Below are positions 43,085 through 52,861 of a stretch of DNA of 64,000 nt, in pieces. Both the position numbers and the translations under genes were made by a program. Source of the DNA: Chitinophagaceae bacterium (lineage in GTDB: Bacteria; Bacteroidota; Bacteroidia; Chitinophagales; Chitinophagaceae); NCBI GenBank assembly GCA_019638475.1, contig JAHBTR010000005.1, positions 62,001-126,000 of the forward strand, in the 5' to 3' direction. Every line of letters begins with the position of its first letter. The stretch's first letter is position 1. The notes beneath the pieces were generated by a model. The model was not told where the DNA came from. It saw only the letters and a program-made list of their open reading frames with translations, and ran no database searches.

Positions 43085-43579
43085 CTATTTTCTTTCCCAC
43101 AATTCAAAACTATAACTATATAAATGCTTGTCATCTGCTGGGTTTAATTGTGATGATGTTTTGTGCCATTTATTAGTATCAATTTCAGGAAAAAAAATAT
43201 CTCCTTCAATGGTTGTATGTACACGTGTTAAGTATATTTTTTCAGCTTTATGAACAGTTTGATTAAAAATTTCTCCGCCACCAACTACAAATATTTCTTT
43301 ATAGTAATGGCTTTTTGCAATAAATATTGCATCATCAAAACTGTTTACAATAACCACTCCTTCTGCTTTCAATTTTTTCTGCTTAGTAATAATAATAGTC
43401 AATCTTCCTTTCAATGGTTTGCTACCCATGCTTTCAAAAGTTTTTCTTCCCATTACTATTGGCATAGCCCATGTAGTATTTTTAAAAAATTTTAAATCGT
43501 TTGGCAAATGCCAAGGAAGTTGGTTATTTACTCCAATAACATTGTTTTCAGAAGCTGCTACTAATAATGAAATAATCAT
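43085..43579 (-). CDS. folA: Dihydrofolate reductase
   Basis: 164 aa. NVIGVNNQLPWHLPNDLKFFKN (substrate site with the catalytic Asp), VMGRKTFESMG, and IFVVGGGEIFNQTV (NADPH site). It lies 15 bases after thyA on the same strand, the classic pairing, since thymidylate synthesis makes the dihydrofolate that this enzyme recycles. Confidence 0.96.
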   Translation of the reverse strand: MIISLLVAASENNVIGVNNQLPWHLPNDLKFFKNTTWAMPIVMGRKTFESMGSKPLKGRLTIIITKQKKLKAEGVVIVNSFDDAIFIAKSHYYKEIFVVGGGEIFNQTVHKAEKIYLTRVHTTIEGDIFFPEIDTNKWHKTSSQLNPADDKHLYSYSFELWERK

Positions 43580-43594
43580 TGTTATATTTATTTT

Positions 43595-44389
43595 TTAAAC
43601 AGCTACAGGAGCTTTAATATGTGGATGAGATTGATAATTTTCTAACATAAAATCTTCAAACTTAAAATCAAAAATATTTTTCACCTCAGTATTTAATTGC
43701 AATGTTGGTAATTGATAAGGTGTTCTTTGTAATTGTAGTTTTGCTTGTTCTATATGATTGCTGTATAAATGCACATCGCCAAAACTATGTACAAAATCGC
43801 CTAACTGCAAATTGCACACTTGTGCTATCATCATAGTTAATAAAGCATAAGAGGCAATATTGAAAGGAACACCCAAAAATACATCTGCACTTCTTTGATA
43901 TAATTGACAACTTAATTTATTATCGGCTACATAAAATTGAAACAACGCATGACAAGGCATTAAAGCCATCTTTGGCAAATCTGCCACATTCCATGCACTT
44001 ACTATTATTCTTCTACTATCTGGGTTTGTTTGTAACTGATTGATAACATCTTTTATTTGGTCAATTACTACGCCATTTTCGCCTTGCCAACTACGCCATT
44101 GTTTACCATACACTGGACCAAGTTCTCCATTTTCATCTGCCCATTCATTCCATATACTTACACCATGCTCTTTTAAATATTGAATATTAGTATCACCTTT
44201 TAAAAACCAAAGTAGTTCATAAATAATACTTTTTAAATGTAGTTTTTTTGTGGTTACTAATGGAAATCCTTTTTGCAAGTCAAAACGCATTTGATAGCCA
44301 AAGCAACTAATAGTGCCTGTACCTGTTCTATCTTGTTTTTGTACACCTGTATCTAAAATGTGCTGTAATAGTTGTTGGTATTGTTCCAT
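43595..44389 (-). CDS. thyA: Thymidylate synthase
   Basis: 264 aa, as in E. coli. Active-site region [14 protein letters not shown] (nucleophilic Cys), [16 protein letters not shown], and [12 protein letters not shown] near the start. It makes dTMP from dUMP with methylene-tetrahydrofolate. First gene of the thyA-folA unit. Confidence 0.97.
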   Translation of the reverse strand: MEQYQQLLQHILDTGVQKQDRTGTGTISCFGYQMRFDLQKGFPLVTTKKLHLKSIIYELLWFLKGDTNIQYLKEHGVSIWNEWADENGELGPVYGKQWRSWQGENGVVIDQIKDVINQLQTNPDSRRIIVSAWNVADLPKMALMPCHALFQFYVADNKLSCQLYQRSADVFLGVPFNIASYALLTMMIAQVCNLQLGDFVHSFGDVHLYSNHIEQAKLQLQRTPYQLPTLQLNTEVKNIFDFKFEDFMLENYQSHPHIKAPVAV

Positions 44390-44605
44390 GTTTGCAAATT
44401 AAGCAATGCTACATGAATATTGGCTTACTTGTTCTTGTTTGGGGAATAGTTGTGTATAGGTTTTATTAATTGACTTGAATTTACAGAAAGTATCTATTTG
44501 TGCATAACCTAAAAAATATTTTTTCTTTATTCACAAGTATCTCTTTTTTATAATTATGAATTTAGTATAAGTTAGTTTTACATCAGCTTACTAATCCCTT
44601 TATCT

Positions 44606-45121
44606 ATGATGTCCAAAAAATATTACATCCATTTCGTATGGATGTTTCTTTTAACGATTGGTGTAGCAAATGCTCAAAATAGTTTTAATCCTATGGGTTA
44701 TGCTACATCATTAAGAGATGCTTTAAAAGAGCCAGAAAACATTTCTACTGTTAGTGTATATTATACACGTGGAATGATTTTTGACATTGAGCAAGGTAAA
44801 CCAGCTCCAGATGCTTCTTTTGAAAAGTTGTCGGAGTTGAATAACCTGAAAACTTTTCGGTTGAATGGTTGTCCTTTTGATTTTAAACAGGAAAACTTTT
44901 TTTGCAACCTGTCTAAATTAAAACAGTTAGAAGTGCTTGAATTGAGAATGAGTTTTAGACAACTTGGTATTCTTTCAGAGCATTCTGTAAAATGTTTAAA
45001 AAAATTGAAAAACCTACGAAGGCTGAATTTGCCTTATCTATATCCGCAGGAAGACTATTTAAAATTGCAGGAAGCATTGCCTAACTGTGAAATTGTTATT
45101 AACGTTTATCCAGGAGAGTAA
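44606..45121 (+). CDS. Exported leucine-rich-repeat-like protein
   Basis: 171 aa with a signal peptide (FVWMFLLTIGVANA). It has LRR-like spacing (FEKLSELNNLKTFRLNGC, LSKLKQLEVLELRMS, LKKLKNLRRLNLPYL). No named family. It stands alone between divergent or convergent genes and ends in a strong terminator whose stem contains the stop codon. Confidence 0.65.
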   Translation: MMSKKYYIHFVWMFLLTIGVANAQNSFNPMGYATSLRDALKEPENISTVSVYYTRGMIFDIEQGKPAPDASFEKLSELNNLKTFRLNGCPFDFKQENFFCNLSKLKQLEVLELRMSFRQLGILSEHSVKCLKKLKNLRRLNLPYLYPQEDYLKLQEALPNCEIVINVYPGE

Positions 45122-45140
45122 ATTTACTCTCCTTTTTTTT
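45112..45140 (+). terminator. Terminator overlapping the stop codon of the LRR-like gene
   Basis: A 22-bp perfect palindrome (AGGAGAGTAAA / TTTACTCTCCT, 45112-45133) followed by a T run to 45140. The TAA stop (45119-45121) lies in the stem. Confidence 0.88.
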
Positions 45141-45177
45141 ATTTTTTAGTCTTATGCTTTCACAAAGATTATACAAT

Positions 45178-45912
45178 TTACACCTGCTTTACTTTTTCAT
45201 ACATCACATTAAAAACCTTTTCTTTTAACGCTTTTGTAGTTAAATTTTCTGGATATATTGGTGGTAAAAAATGTATGGCTAATTTACAAGGAAGTAAATA
45301 AAATGTTTTATCATTTGGCATTGCTTTCTTAGTATTATATATAATAGAAGGAATAATGGCTTTTGAAGAATCAACAGAAAGTTTAAATGCCCCATCATAA
45401 AAAGATTTTAAAGGATTGCCTGTTCTATTTCTGGTACCTTCTGGATAAATACAAACATGAATTTTTTCTTCTAATGTACGTTTCATCAATTCAAAACCTT
45501 TTCTTCTACTTGCATCACTTTTTCTATCTACCAAAATAGATCCTTTTGCATAATACCAACCAAACAAAGGAATTTTTGCAAAACTCATTTTAGCAATAGT
45601 TTTATTAGCATCAGGAATAAATGGACTTGATAATGGCACATCTAATAAAGTATTATGATTACAAGTAAAAATATATGTTTCGCCTTTTTGAATATTTTCT
45701 TTACCAAGTACTTTTACAGGACAGCCAATAAGTGTAAGCCAAACATTCATCCATATACGAGATATAGCAATAAATATTGTTTGTCCTTTTTTGCCAGGTA
45801 TTAAATAAGTAAGCATAGAAGGAATATAAATTATGATGAATGTAATAATAAAAGTGATAATTCCCCACAATGCCCAAATACGAGCAAATATATTTTTAAA
45901 AATTTCTTTCAT
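45178..45912 (-). CDS. plsC: 1-acyl-sn-glycerol-3-phosphate acyltransferase
   Basis: 244 aa. The HX4D motif in CNHNTLLDVPL and the block YPEGTRNRTG are the PlsC/LPLAT signatures; the N-terminal hydrophobic segment anchors it to the membrane. It makes phosphatidic acid. Last gene of an operon with ung (10-base gap) and the glycosyltransferase upstream. Confidence 0.92.
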   Translation of the reverse strand: MKEIFKNIFARIWALWGIITFIITFIIIYIPSMLTYLIPGKKGQTIFIAISRIWMNVWLTLIGCPVKVLGKENIQKGETYIFTCNHNTLLDVPLSSPFIPDANKTIAKMSFAKIPLFGWYYAKGSILVDRKSDASRRKGFELMKRTLEEKIHVCIYPEGTRNRTGNPLKSFYDGAFKLSVDSSKAIIPSIIYNTKKAMPNDKTFYLLPCKLAIHFLPPIYPENLTTKALKEKVFNVMYEKVKQV

Positions 45913-45922
45913 GTATGTAATA

Positions 45923-46597
45923 TTATAAATGCCAGTTAATAGGTTCTACTCCATTTTTTACAAGTACTTCATTTGTTCTGCTAAAATGTTTACACCCAAA
46001 AAATCCATTATATGCACTTAATGGTGATGGATGTGCAGCTTTAAAAATAGTGTGCTTGGTTTCATCAATCAATATTTGTTTTTCTTGTGCAAACCTTCCC
46101 CATAACAAAAAAACAATGCCTTCTTTTTCTTCAGATAATTTTCTTATTACAGCATCAGTAAAATTTGTCCAACCAATTTTACTATGACTTGCAGCTTCAT
46201 TTGCCCTTACTGTTAAAACTGCATTTAATAAAAATACACCTTGCTTTGCCCATGAAGTTAGATTGCCTGTATCAGGAATAGGCATACCAATATCTGTATG
46301 TAATTCTTTAAAAATATTTTGTAAAGAAGGTGGTGGTGCTATTCCATCTGGTACACTAAAACACAAACCCATAGCTTGCCCTATACCATGATAAGGGTCT
46401 TGACCCAAGATAACTACTTTTACTTTATTAAAAGGTGTACAAGCAAAAGCATTAAAAATTAATGTACCTGGTGGGTATATTACAGTTTTTGTAGCTTTCT
46501 CTGTTCTTAGATGTGCTATAATTTGCTGAAAATATGGTTTATTAAATTCTTGTTGTAACACTTCTTTCCAGCTTTCTTCTATCTGTACATTTACCAT
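45923..46597 (-). CDS. ung: Uracil-DNA glycosylase
   Basis: 224 aa, family 1. VVILGQDPYHGIGQAMGLCFSV (water-activating Asp) and AAHPSPLSAYNGFFGCKHFSR (His of the minor-groove loop) are both intact. It removes uracil from DNA at the start of base excision repair. Between the glycosyltransferase and plsC genes. Confidence 0.97.
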   Translation of the reverse strand: MVNVQIEESWKEVLQQEFNKPYFQQIIAHLRTEKATKTVIYPPGTLIFNAFACTPFNKVKVVILGQDPYHGIGQAMGLCFSVPDGIAPPPSLQNIFKELHTDIGMPIPDTGNLTSWAKQGVFLLNAVLTVRANEAASHSKIGWTNFTDAVIRKLSEEKEGIVFLLWGRFAQEKQILIDETKHTIFKAAHPSPLSAYNGFFGCKHFSRTNEVLVKNGVEPINWHL

Positions 46598-46626
46598 AAA
46601 ATTAATTTATGAATAAAACTGCTTTA

Positions 46627-47376
46627 TCATTGCTTATGCTTATATATAGCAGCATTATATAAACCCAATCTTTTAAAAAAATATCCAAAAGAAACGCCTA
46701 ATACACCTAAACCATATTGAATACTTCTTTTAAGATTGATAGATGATGCATCATCAAAATATTTTGTAGGGCAAGTAACTTCTCCAATTTCAAAACCAGC
46801 ATCAAAAATTTGGGCTATCATTTGATTGTCAAAAACAAAATCATCGCTATTGGCTTCATAATTTACTTTATCTAATACTGTTCTACTAAATGCTCTATAA
46901 CCAGTATGGTATTCACTCAATTTTTGATTCATCAAAATATTTTGCATTAGTGTAAGCAATCTGTTAGCAATAAATTTATACATAGGCATACCACCTTTTA
47001 ATGCTCCTTTTCCTAAAATTCTTGATGCAAAAACAACAGGATATACTTCATTAGCTATAATACTACACATAGCTATAATTAGTTTGGGTGTATATTGATA
47101 GTCTGGGTGAAGCATAATAACAATATCGCCATGTAGTTCTAATGCCTTGTTATAACACGATTTTTGATTGCCTCCATAACCTCTGTTATTAGTATGTGTT
47201 ACAATGTGTTTAATGCCTAAGCGTTCAGCTTCACCAACAGTATTATCTCTGCTGGCATCATTTACCAAAATCACTTCATCTACAATATCAAAAGGTATTT
47301 CATTATATGTTTGTTCAAGTGTTTTTTCTGCATTATAAGCAGGTAAAACCACAATTATTTTTTTCCCATTTAGCAT
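46627..47376 (-). CDS. Family 2 glycosyltransferase
   Basis: 249 aa from the ATG at 47376 (MLNGKKIIVVLPAYNAEKTL). Upstream in-frame codons lack a hydrophilic start and are rejected. Motifs: VLPAYNAEKTL, ILVNDASRDNT and HPDYQYTP (metal-binding DxD-like). It resembles DPMS/DolP-mannosyltransferase-like enzymes that use polyprenyl phosphate. No C-terminal membrane helices. First gene of the operon. Confidence 0.88.
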   Translation of the reverse strand: MLNGKKIIVVLPAYNAEKTLEQTYNEIPFDIVDEVILVNDASRDNTVGEAERLGIKHIVTHTNNRGYGGNQKSCYNKALELHGDIVIMLHPDYQYTPKLIIAMCSIIANEVYPVVFASRILGKGALKGGMPMYKFIANRLLTLMQNILMNQKLSEYHTGYRAFSRTVLDKVNYEANSDDFVFDNQMIAQIFDAGFEIGEVTCPTKYFDDASSINLKRSIQYGLGVLGVSFGYFFKRLGLYNAAIYKHKQ

Positions 47377-47524
47377 ATAGTGTAATAATATATTATGACT
47401 GTAAAAATAGTATAGTTGAATAAGAAACAAATCAAAATAAGTTGTTGAAGCAATGTAATTTTTTAGTCCTTTGGTCTATTTTGCAAATCAAGATGCTATA
47501 AATTGCTTACACGCAAATCTAACA

Positions 47525-47556
47525 AAAAAGCTGCTCCTTTTCAGAAACAGCTTTTT
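47525..47556 (-). terminator. Terminator downstream of greA
   Basis: On the minus strand, AAAAAGCTG (47556-47548) pairs with CAGCTTTTT (47533-47525) and ends in a T-rich stretch. Confidence 0.7.
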
Positions 47557-47573
47557 CATCTTTAGTAGAAAGT

Positions 47574-48041
47574 TTATATCATAATATTTTCAACCTTAAA
47601 TTTCACTACACCACTGGGTACTTGTACTTCAGCAATTTCTCCTTTTTGTTTACCAATTAGACCTTTACCAATAGGTGAAGATGCAGAAATTTTACCTGCT
47701 TTTAAATCAGCTTCACTCTCTCCCACTATTTGGTAAGTTACTGTTTTTTTTGTAGTTACATTGGTAATAGTAACTTTGGTTAAAATACTTACCCTATCTG
47801 TATTAATGGTAGAAATGTCTATAATTTTAGCAGTAGCAATAGCTCCTTCTAATTGTTTAATTTTTGCTTCTAATAATCCTTGAGCATCTTTTGCACTATG
47901 ATACTCTGCATTTTCTTTTAAATCGCCTTTTTCTCTTGCTTCTGCAATTGCCTCAGCTGCTGCTGGTCTATCAACAGATTTAAGCTTTTGTAGCTCTTCT
48001 CTCATTCTGTCAAATGTTTCTTGTGTTACATATTCACTCAT
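47574..48041 (-). CDS. greA: Transcription elongation factor GreA
   Basis: 155 aa from the ATG at 48041 (MSEYVTQETFDRMREEL); the longer frame upstream has no supporting homology. N-terminal coiled coil with the acidic tip (GDLKENAEYHSAKD), then the C-terminal FKBP-like domain (ASSPIGKGLIGKQKGEIAEVQVP). It rescues backtracked RNA polymerase by stimulating transcript cleavage. Confidence 0.96.
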   Translation of the reverse strand: MSEYVTQETFDRMREELQKLKSVDRPAAAEAIAEAREKGDLKENAEYHSAKDAQGLLEAKIKQLEGAIATAKIIDISTINTDRVSILTKVTITNVTTKKTVTYQIVGESEADLKAGKISASSPIGKGLIGKQKGEIAEVQVPSGVVKFKVENIMI

Positions 48042-48204
48042 AACTTTTGGTTTTAGAAGATATAAAAAAAATACAACGCCGCATAATAAAATATGCAGCG
48101 TTGCATTGAATTTCAAAGATAGGTGAAACAGTACTATTAAACAAAATAAAACTCCTCAAAAAATATATTTTAAAAAATAATTTGGTTTATATTGTAAACT
48201 ACTT

Positions 48205-48212
48205 TACGTTTG
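48205..48212 (+). promoter_or_regulatory. -7 box of the TonB receptor gene
   Basis: TACGTTTG fits TAnnTTTG, 18 bases before the ATG at 48231. Confidence 0.55.
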
Positions 48213-48230
48213 CATTGTCAATTTATCAAA

Positions 48231-50468
48231 ATGAAAAAAGTTATTCTTTCTTTTACATTCATGTTTGCAGTTATTTTTTCTTATACACAAACAGTTATTA
48301 CAGGTACTGTGAAAGATAATAGGAATAAGACATTACAAGGTGTTAGCATTACCATTATTGGCACTTATGATGGAGGAACTTCTGACTCTGTAGGGAAGTT
48401 TAATTTTAAAACTTACGAGAAAGGTGCTTTTATTATTGAAGCAAAAATATTGGGATATAAAACTGCAACACAAAATATTCATATCAATAATGAACCATTG
48501 CATATTGTTTTTAATTTAAAAGAAGAAATAAGTGAACTTACTGCTGTAACTGTTACTGCTGGTAGCTTTGAAGCAGGTGATAAAAAAAGAGCAGCTACCG
48601 TTTTATCTGCTCTTGATGTTTATACAACAGGTGGAGCAAATGGAGACATTACTTCTACAGTAAAAACATTGCCTGGTGCACAACAAGTAGGAGAACAAGA
48701 AGGCTTATTTGTACGTGGTGGTGCAGGTTATGAAACAAAACAACTAATAGATGGCATGGTCGTAAACAATCCTTTTTATACAGGTTCTCCAGATATTGCC
48801 TCAAGAGGTAGATTTGCTCCTAATCTTTTTAAAGGAACTATATTTAGTACAGGAGGTTATAGTGCATTGTATGGACAAGCATTAAGTAGTGTATTACTAT
48901 TGGAAAGTATTGATTTACCTGAACGTTCAGAAGCAAGTGCTTCCATCTCTACTGTATTTGTTGGTGCAGGTTTTCAACACTTGGCAAAAAATAAAAAATC
49001 TTCTTTAGGAATAAATTATGGCTACACCAATCTTCTACCCTATTTTACTGTAGTAAAACAAAAGCCAGACTATTTTTCTGTACCTGAATTTAATAGTGCA
49101 GAAGCAAATTTTAGATTAAAAACAAAGAAGAATGGAATAATAAAATACTATACCAATTTTACCAATAGCAACTTAGGTTTAAGAAATGCAGATATAGATA
49201 GTAATGTATTAAAAAATGCAATAGACATAAGTAATTATAACTGGTATAATAATCTTACCTATAAACAAAATATAGGTAAAGGCTGGAAAATGCAATTAGG
49301 CTTTAGTTTCAGCATTAATAAAGACAAAATAAATACTACTATTCAAGATAAAAATAATAACCCTACCAATACAGGTATAAGTTATATTGATAGTAAAAAT
49401 GTAGACCTAACAAGAAAAGAAAATTTGACAGTTGCAAGAGTAGATATTGAAAAAAAAATTAGTGGTATTAATACTATAAGATTTGGTACAGAATATTGGT
49501 ACTCTTTCAACAAATATCAATTTTATGGGAATAGTTTAATACTAAAAGATAATTACAATGCCCTTTTTGGAGAAACTGATGTATATATTACCAACAACCT
49601 TGCCTTTAAAGTTGGTGGAAGATTAGAACATAATTCTATCATTAATAAAACAAACTTTGCTCCTCGTTTATCATTTGCCTATAAAACAGGCAAAGGTTCT
49701 CAAATGAGTATTGCTTTTGGAGAGTTTTATCAAAAACCAGAGCTACTACAAATTATGGATTATTCAGGAGGAGTAAAACAAACAGGTTATACAAAAGCTA
49801 CGCACTTTTTAGTAAACTACATTAAGAAAACTTCTTTACAAACATTTAGAGTAGAGGTATATTATAAAAAGTATAACAACCTTATCAAAACATTTCCTGA
49901 TACTACTGTTGCAGGGAATGGCTATGCAAAAGGCATTGAGCTTTTTTGGAGAGATAAAAAAACATTTAAGTTTATTGATTATTGGGTAAGTTATAGCTAT
50001 TTAGATACTAAAAGAGATTTCTTACATTATCCAACCCAAATACAACCAACATTTGCTACTCCACATACATTAAGTATTGTAACCAAAACCTTTATTGTAA
50101 AATGGAAAACTGGTTTTAATGTAACGTACAATTTTGCAACTGGTCGTCCATATTACAATATAGTTTTAAACAATAACACCAATCAATATGAAATGAAAGA
50201 TGAAGGCAAAACCATTGATTATCACAATCTCGGTTTTAGTATGAATTATTTGCCTAATCTTGGTAAGCAAAATGCCAAAACATTTATAGTGTTGGTAGCA
50301 AGTGTAACCAATGTTTTAAACTTTAATCAAATTTATGGATATAGATATTCTTATAATGGATTAAATAAAGTAGCTATTACACCTCCAGCAAGACAGTTTT
50401 TCTTTTTAGGATGCTTTTTAAGTTGGGGAGTTGATAAAACACAAGATGCAATTAATAATAATTTGTAG
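48231..50468 (+). CDS. TonB-dependent receptor with N-terminal CarboxypepD_reg-like domain
   Basis: 745 aa from ATG 48231. Signal peptide (FTFMFAVIFSYTQ), a carboxypeptidase-regulatory-like domain (TGTVKDNRNKTLQGVSITI ... GYKTATQN), a plug with VRGGAGYETKQLIDGMVV and NPFYTGSPD, then an outer membrane beta-barrel ending in aromatic residues. It imports an unknown ligand. A short exported TPR-like protein follows 108 bases later. Not part of a SusC/SusD pair: no SusD is present. Confidence 0.92.
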   Translation: MKKVILSFTFMFAVIFSYTQTVITGTVKDNRNKTLQGVSITIIGTYDGGTSDSVGKFNFKTYEKGAFIIEAKILGYKTATQNIHINNEPLHIVFNLKEEISELTAVTVTAGSFEAGDKKRAATVLSALDVYTTGGANGDITSTVKTLPGAQQVGEQEGLFVRGGAGYETKQLIDGMVVNNPFYTGSPDIASRGRFAPNLFKGTIFSTGGYSALYGQALSSVLLLESIDLPERSEASASISTVFVGAGFQHLAKNKKSSLGINYGYTNLLPYFTVVKQKPDYFSVPEFNSAEANFRLKTKKNGIIKYYTNFTNSNLGLRNADIDSNVLKNAIDISNYNWYNNLTYKQNIGKGWKMQLGFSFSINKDKINTTIQDKNNNPTNTGISYIDSKNVDLTRKENLTVARVDIEKKISGINTIRFGTEYWYSFNKYQFYGNSLILKDNYNALFGETDVYITNNLAFKVGGRLEHNSIINKTNFAPRLSFAYKTGKGSQMSIAFGEFYQKPELLQIMDYSGGVKQTGYTKATHFLVNYIKKTSLQTFRVEVYYKKYNNLIKTFPDTTVAGNGYAKGIELFWRDKKTFKFIDYWVSYSYLDTKRDFLHYPTQIQPTFATPHTLSIVTKTFIVKWKTGFNVTYNFATGRPYYNIVLNNNTNQYEMKDEGKTIDYHNLGFSMNYLPNLGKQNAKTFIVLVASVTNVLNFNQIYGYRYSYNGLNKVAITPPARQFFFLGCFLSWGVDKTQDAINNNL

Positions 50469-50535
50469 GGAGTAGTAAATAGTTAATAGCTAATAGTAGA
50501 TAGTTAATAGTAGATAACCATAACCTTTAAAACTT
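50469..50535 (+). repeat. Degenerate A/T-rich direct repeats
   Basis: About 60 bases made of variants of TAGTTAATAG and TAGTAGATAG between the TonB receptor and TPR-like genes. It may be slipped-strand-prone DNA; no function is seen. Confidence 0.4.
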
Positions 50536-50576
50536 GTGAACCTGTGAACTTTTTAAACTTTAATAAAACAACAATT

Positions 50577-51209
50577 ATGAAAAAGTTATTCATTATCATT
50601 TCGTTGCTTACAGCAACAGTTGCTATGGCTCAAAGTGAAAAATATATGAATGCTATGAGCAGTACATTACAGCAATTTGGCGATGCCAATACAACTGAAG
50701 AATTAACAGCAGTAGCTCAAAAGTTTGAGAGAATTGCTGATGCAGAAAAAACACAATGGCTTCCGTATTATTATACAGCTTTTGTTAAAACAATCTTATG
50801 TTTATCTGGAAAAATTACTGATATTGATGCTATGGCAGATGAAGCTACTATAGCATTAGACAAAGCAGCATCTTTAGAGCCAACCAATAGTGAAATTTAT
50901 TGTGTAAGAAGTTTGATAGCTACTGCTAAAATGATTGTAAACCCACAAGCAAGATACATGGAGTATGGACCAAAAATTAATCAATACATAGAAAAAGCAA
51001 AAGCTGCTGACTCTACAAACCCACGTCCTTATTATATTCAAGCAAGTAATTTAGCAAATACACCAAAACAATTTGGTGGTGGATGTGATAATGCAAAACC
51101 ATTAGCATTAAGAGCCTTAGAACTATATAATAGTTTTAAACCAGCCAGTGAATTACATCCAAATTGGGGAAAAGAAACAACTGAAAAAATAATAGAAAAT
51201 TGTCAATAA
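50577..51209 (+). CDS. Exported TPR-like helical protein
   Basis: 210 aa from ATG 50577 (MKKLFIIISLLTATVAMAQ, signal peptide); the longer frame starts before the signal peptide. Helical repeats include AVAQKFERIADAEKTQWLPYY and AADSTNPRPYYIQASNLANTP, of TPR type. Periplasmic; function unknown. The same family occurs beside TonB receptors in Bacteroidota. Confidence 0.7.
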   Translation: MKKLFIIISLLTATVAMAQSEKYMNAMSSTLQQFGDANTTEELTAVAQKFERIADAEKTQWLPYYYTAFVKTILCLSGKITDIDAMADEATIALDKAASLEPTNSEIYCVRSLIATAKMIVNPQARYMEYGPKINQYIEKAKAADSTNPRPYYIQASNLANTPKQFGGGCDNAKPLALRALELYNSFKPASELHPNWGKETTEKIIENCQ

Positions 51210-51253
51210 TATATAGCCTTTAAAAAGTATTAAGTTATTATAACCTTATTATT

Positions 51254-51838
51254 ATGGAAAAAGAAATTTCTGCACAACAAAGCCTTGAAATAATTGAAGG
51301 CATGATAAACAAAGCAAAAAATAAATTCAGCGATAACAGTTTTTTATACCTGTTATGGGGTTGGGTTATTTTTATTTGTTCTGTTGGACATTTTATCATG
51401 ATAAAATTCAGTCTATTCAACAATCCTGAATATATATGGGCTGCTACATGGGTAGCTGTTATTTATCAAATTATTTATTTGGTAAAGCAAGGAAAAAAAG
51501 AAACAGTAAAAACTTATACCGATGAAGTCATTAACTATTTATGGGTAAGTTTTGGTATATCTATGTTTATCATAACAGTTATTTTAGGGCGTGGTAATAC
51601 ATGGATTACTTTATACCCCATTATACTTATGATGTATGGCACACCTACCTTTCTAAGTGGTGTTATTATGCGTTTTACACCATTAAAAGTGGGGGGTATT
51701 TGTTGTTGGTGTTTAGCTATTGCTGCTACTTTTACACCTTCATTATATGTTTTATTATTGTTGGCATTAGCAGTTGTAACTGCATGGATAATTCCTGGTT
51801 ACTTATTAAAAGTAAAATATAAAAAAGATAATGTATGA
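51254..51838 (+). CDS. Membrane protein, paralog of the next gene
   Basis: 194 aa with about five hydrophobic segments after a charged N-terminus (QQSLEIIEGMINKAKNKFSD). The beginning and the helix pattern resemble the downstream protein (EQESLQLITTMIQKAKASYHE). The two genes overlap by four bases (ATGA). Unknown function. Confidence 0.72.
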   Translation: MEKEISAQQSLEIIEGMINKAKNKFSDNSFLYLLWGWVIFICSVGHFIMIKFSLFNNPEYIWAATWVAVIYQIIYLVKQGKKETVKTYTDEVINYLWVSFGISMFIITVILGRGNTWITLYPIILMMYGTPTFLSGVIMRFTPLKVGGICCWCLAIAATFTPSLYVLLLLALAVVTAWIIPGYLLKVKYKKDNV

Positions 51839-52521
51839 GCAACGAAAAAAAACTAACAGAGCAAGAAAGTCTGCAACTCATTACTACCATGATACAAAAA
51901 GCAAAAGCAAGTTATCATGAACGTGGTATAAGTGCTATTTTATGGGGTACAGTAGTAGCAGTTGCATCGTTGGTTACTTACCTTCGTAGAGAGTTTGATT
52001 TTAATGTTCCTTTTGACCCCTTTTTACTTGTATTGGCAGCCATTATACCTCAAATATTTATTTCCATTAAACAAGGAAGAGAAAACAAAGTAACTAAGTT
52101 TGAAGATACAGCTATCAATGCAGTATGGTTAGTATATGGCATATCTATTTTTGCACTTATTTTTTATCAAAATGTAGTACCCTCTGCTACTATTGAATTA
52201 TGCAGACAAGATGGATGGCAGTTAATGATACATTATTTAGATGGTAGTAAACCTGATGAGCCTTTACATCCATTTGTACCAAGTGTATATTCACTTTTCT
52301 TATTGCTATATGCTTTTCCTACGTTGGTAACAGGTATTGCTAAAAAATATGCACCCATGACAGTTGGTGCAATTATTACTTATATTTTATTTATTGCATC
52401 ATGCTATACAGCCTCTAAATATGATATGTTATTTGGAACAATAGCAGCATTGGTATGTTGGCTAATTCCAGGAATTATTTTAAGAAGAAAATATTTGAAA
52501 CAAAAAAGCAGTAATGTTTAA
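51835..52521 (+). CDS. Membrane protein, paralog of the previous gene
   Basis: 228 aa, about six hydrophobic segments, starting EQESLQLITTMIQKAKASYH. It overlaps both neighbours (four bases upstream, eight downstream), so the three genes form one tightly coupled operon with a winged-helix regulator at its end, a common Bacteroidota arrangement. Function unknown. Confidence 0.72.
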   Translation: MSNEKKLTEQESLQLITTMIQKAKASYHERGISAILWGTVVAVASLVTYLRREFDFNVPFDPFLLVLAAIIPQIFISIKQGRENKVTKFEDTAINAVWLVYGISIFALIFYQNVVPSATIELCRQDGWQLMIHYLDGSKPDEPLHPFVPSVYSLFLLLYAFPTLVTGIAKKYAPMTVGAIITYILFIASCYTASKYDMLFGTIAALVCWLIPGIILRRKYLKQKSSNV

Positions 52522-52807
52522 AGAGCTTGACCCCATATTACACTCTCAACTTAGGCTTGCAGTAGTGAGTTTGCTTATTGGTGTGAAAGAAGCAGAGTTT
52601 ACTTTTATAAAAGAAAAAACCAATGCTACTGCTGGTAATCTTTCTGTGCAAATACAGAAATTAAAAGATGTAGGCTATATAGAAGTAGAAAAGCAATTTA
52701 AAGATAATTATCCTTTAACTACTTGTTCTATTACCAAAAAAGGGGTTGAGGCTTTTGAGAAATATGTAAAAGCATTACAGAGCTATTTAGATGCTGGAAA
52801 AAAATAA
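52514..52807 (+). CDS. Winged-helix regulator (HTH_34 type)
   Basis: 97 aa: LHSQLRLAVVSLLIGVKEAEF, TNATAGNLSVQIQKLKDVGYI (recognition helix), then a beta wing and STKKGVEAFEKYVKAL-like end. It matches the small MarR/PadR-related HTH_34 family. It probably controls the two membrane-protein genes it is fused to transcriptionally. Confidence 0.85.
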   Translation: MFKELDPILHSQLRLAVVSLLIGVKEAEFTFIKEKTNATAGNLSVQIQKLKDVGYIEVEKQFKDNYPLTTCSITKKGVEAFEKYVKALQSYLDAGKK

Positions 52808-52861
52808 ACTATCAACACACAAAAAAAAATCGGTAAAATACTTTCTTGGTTAAAGCTAAGT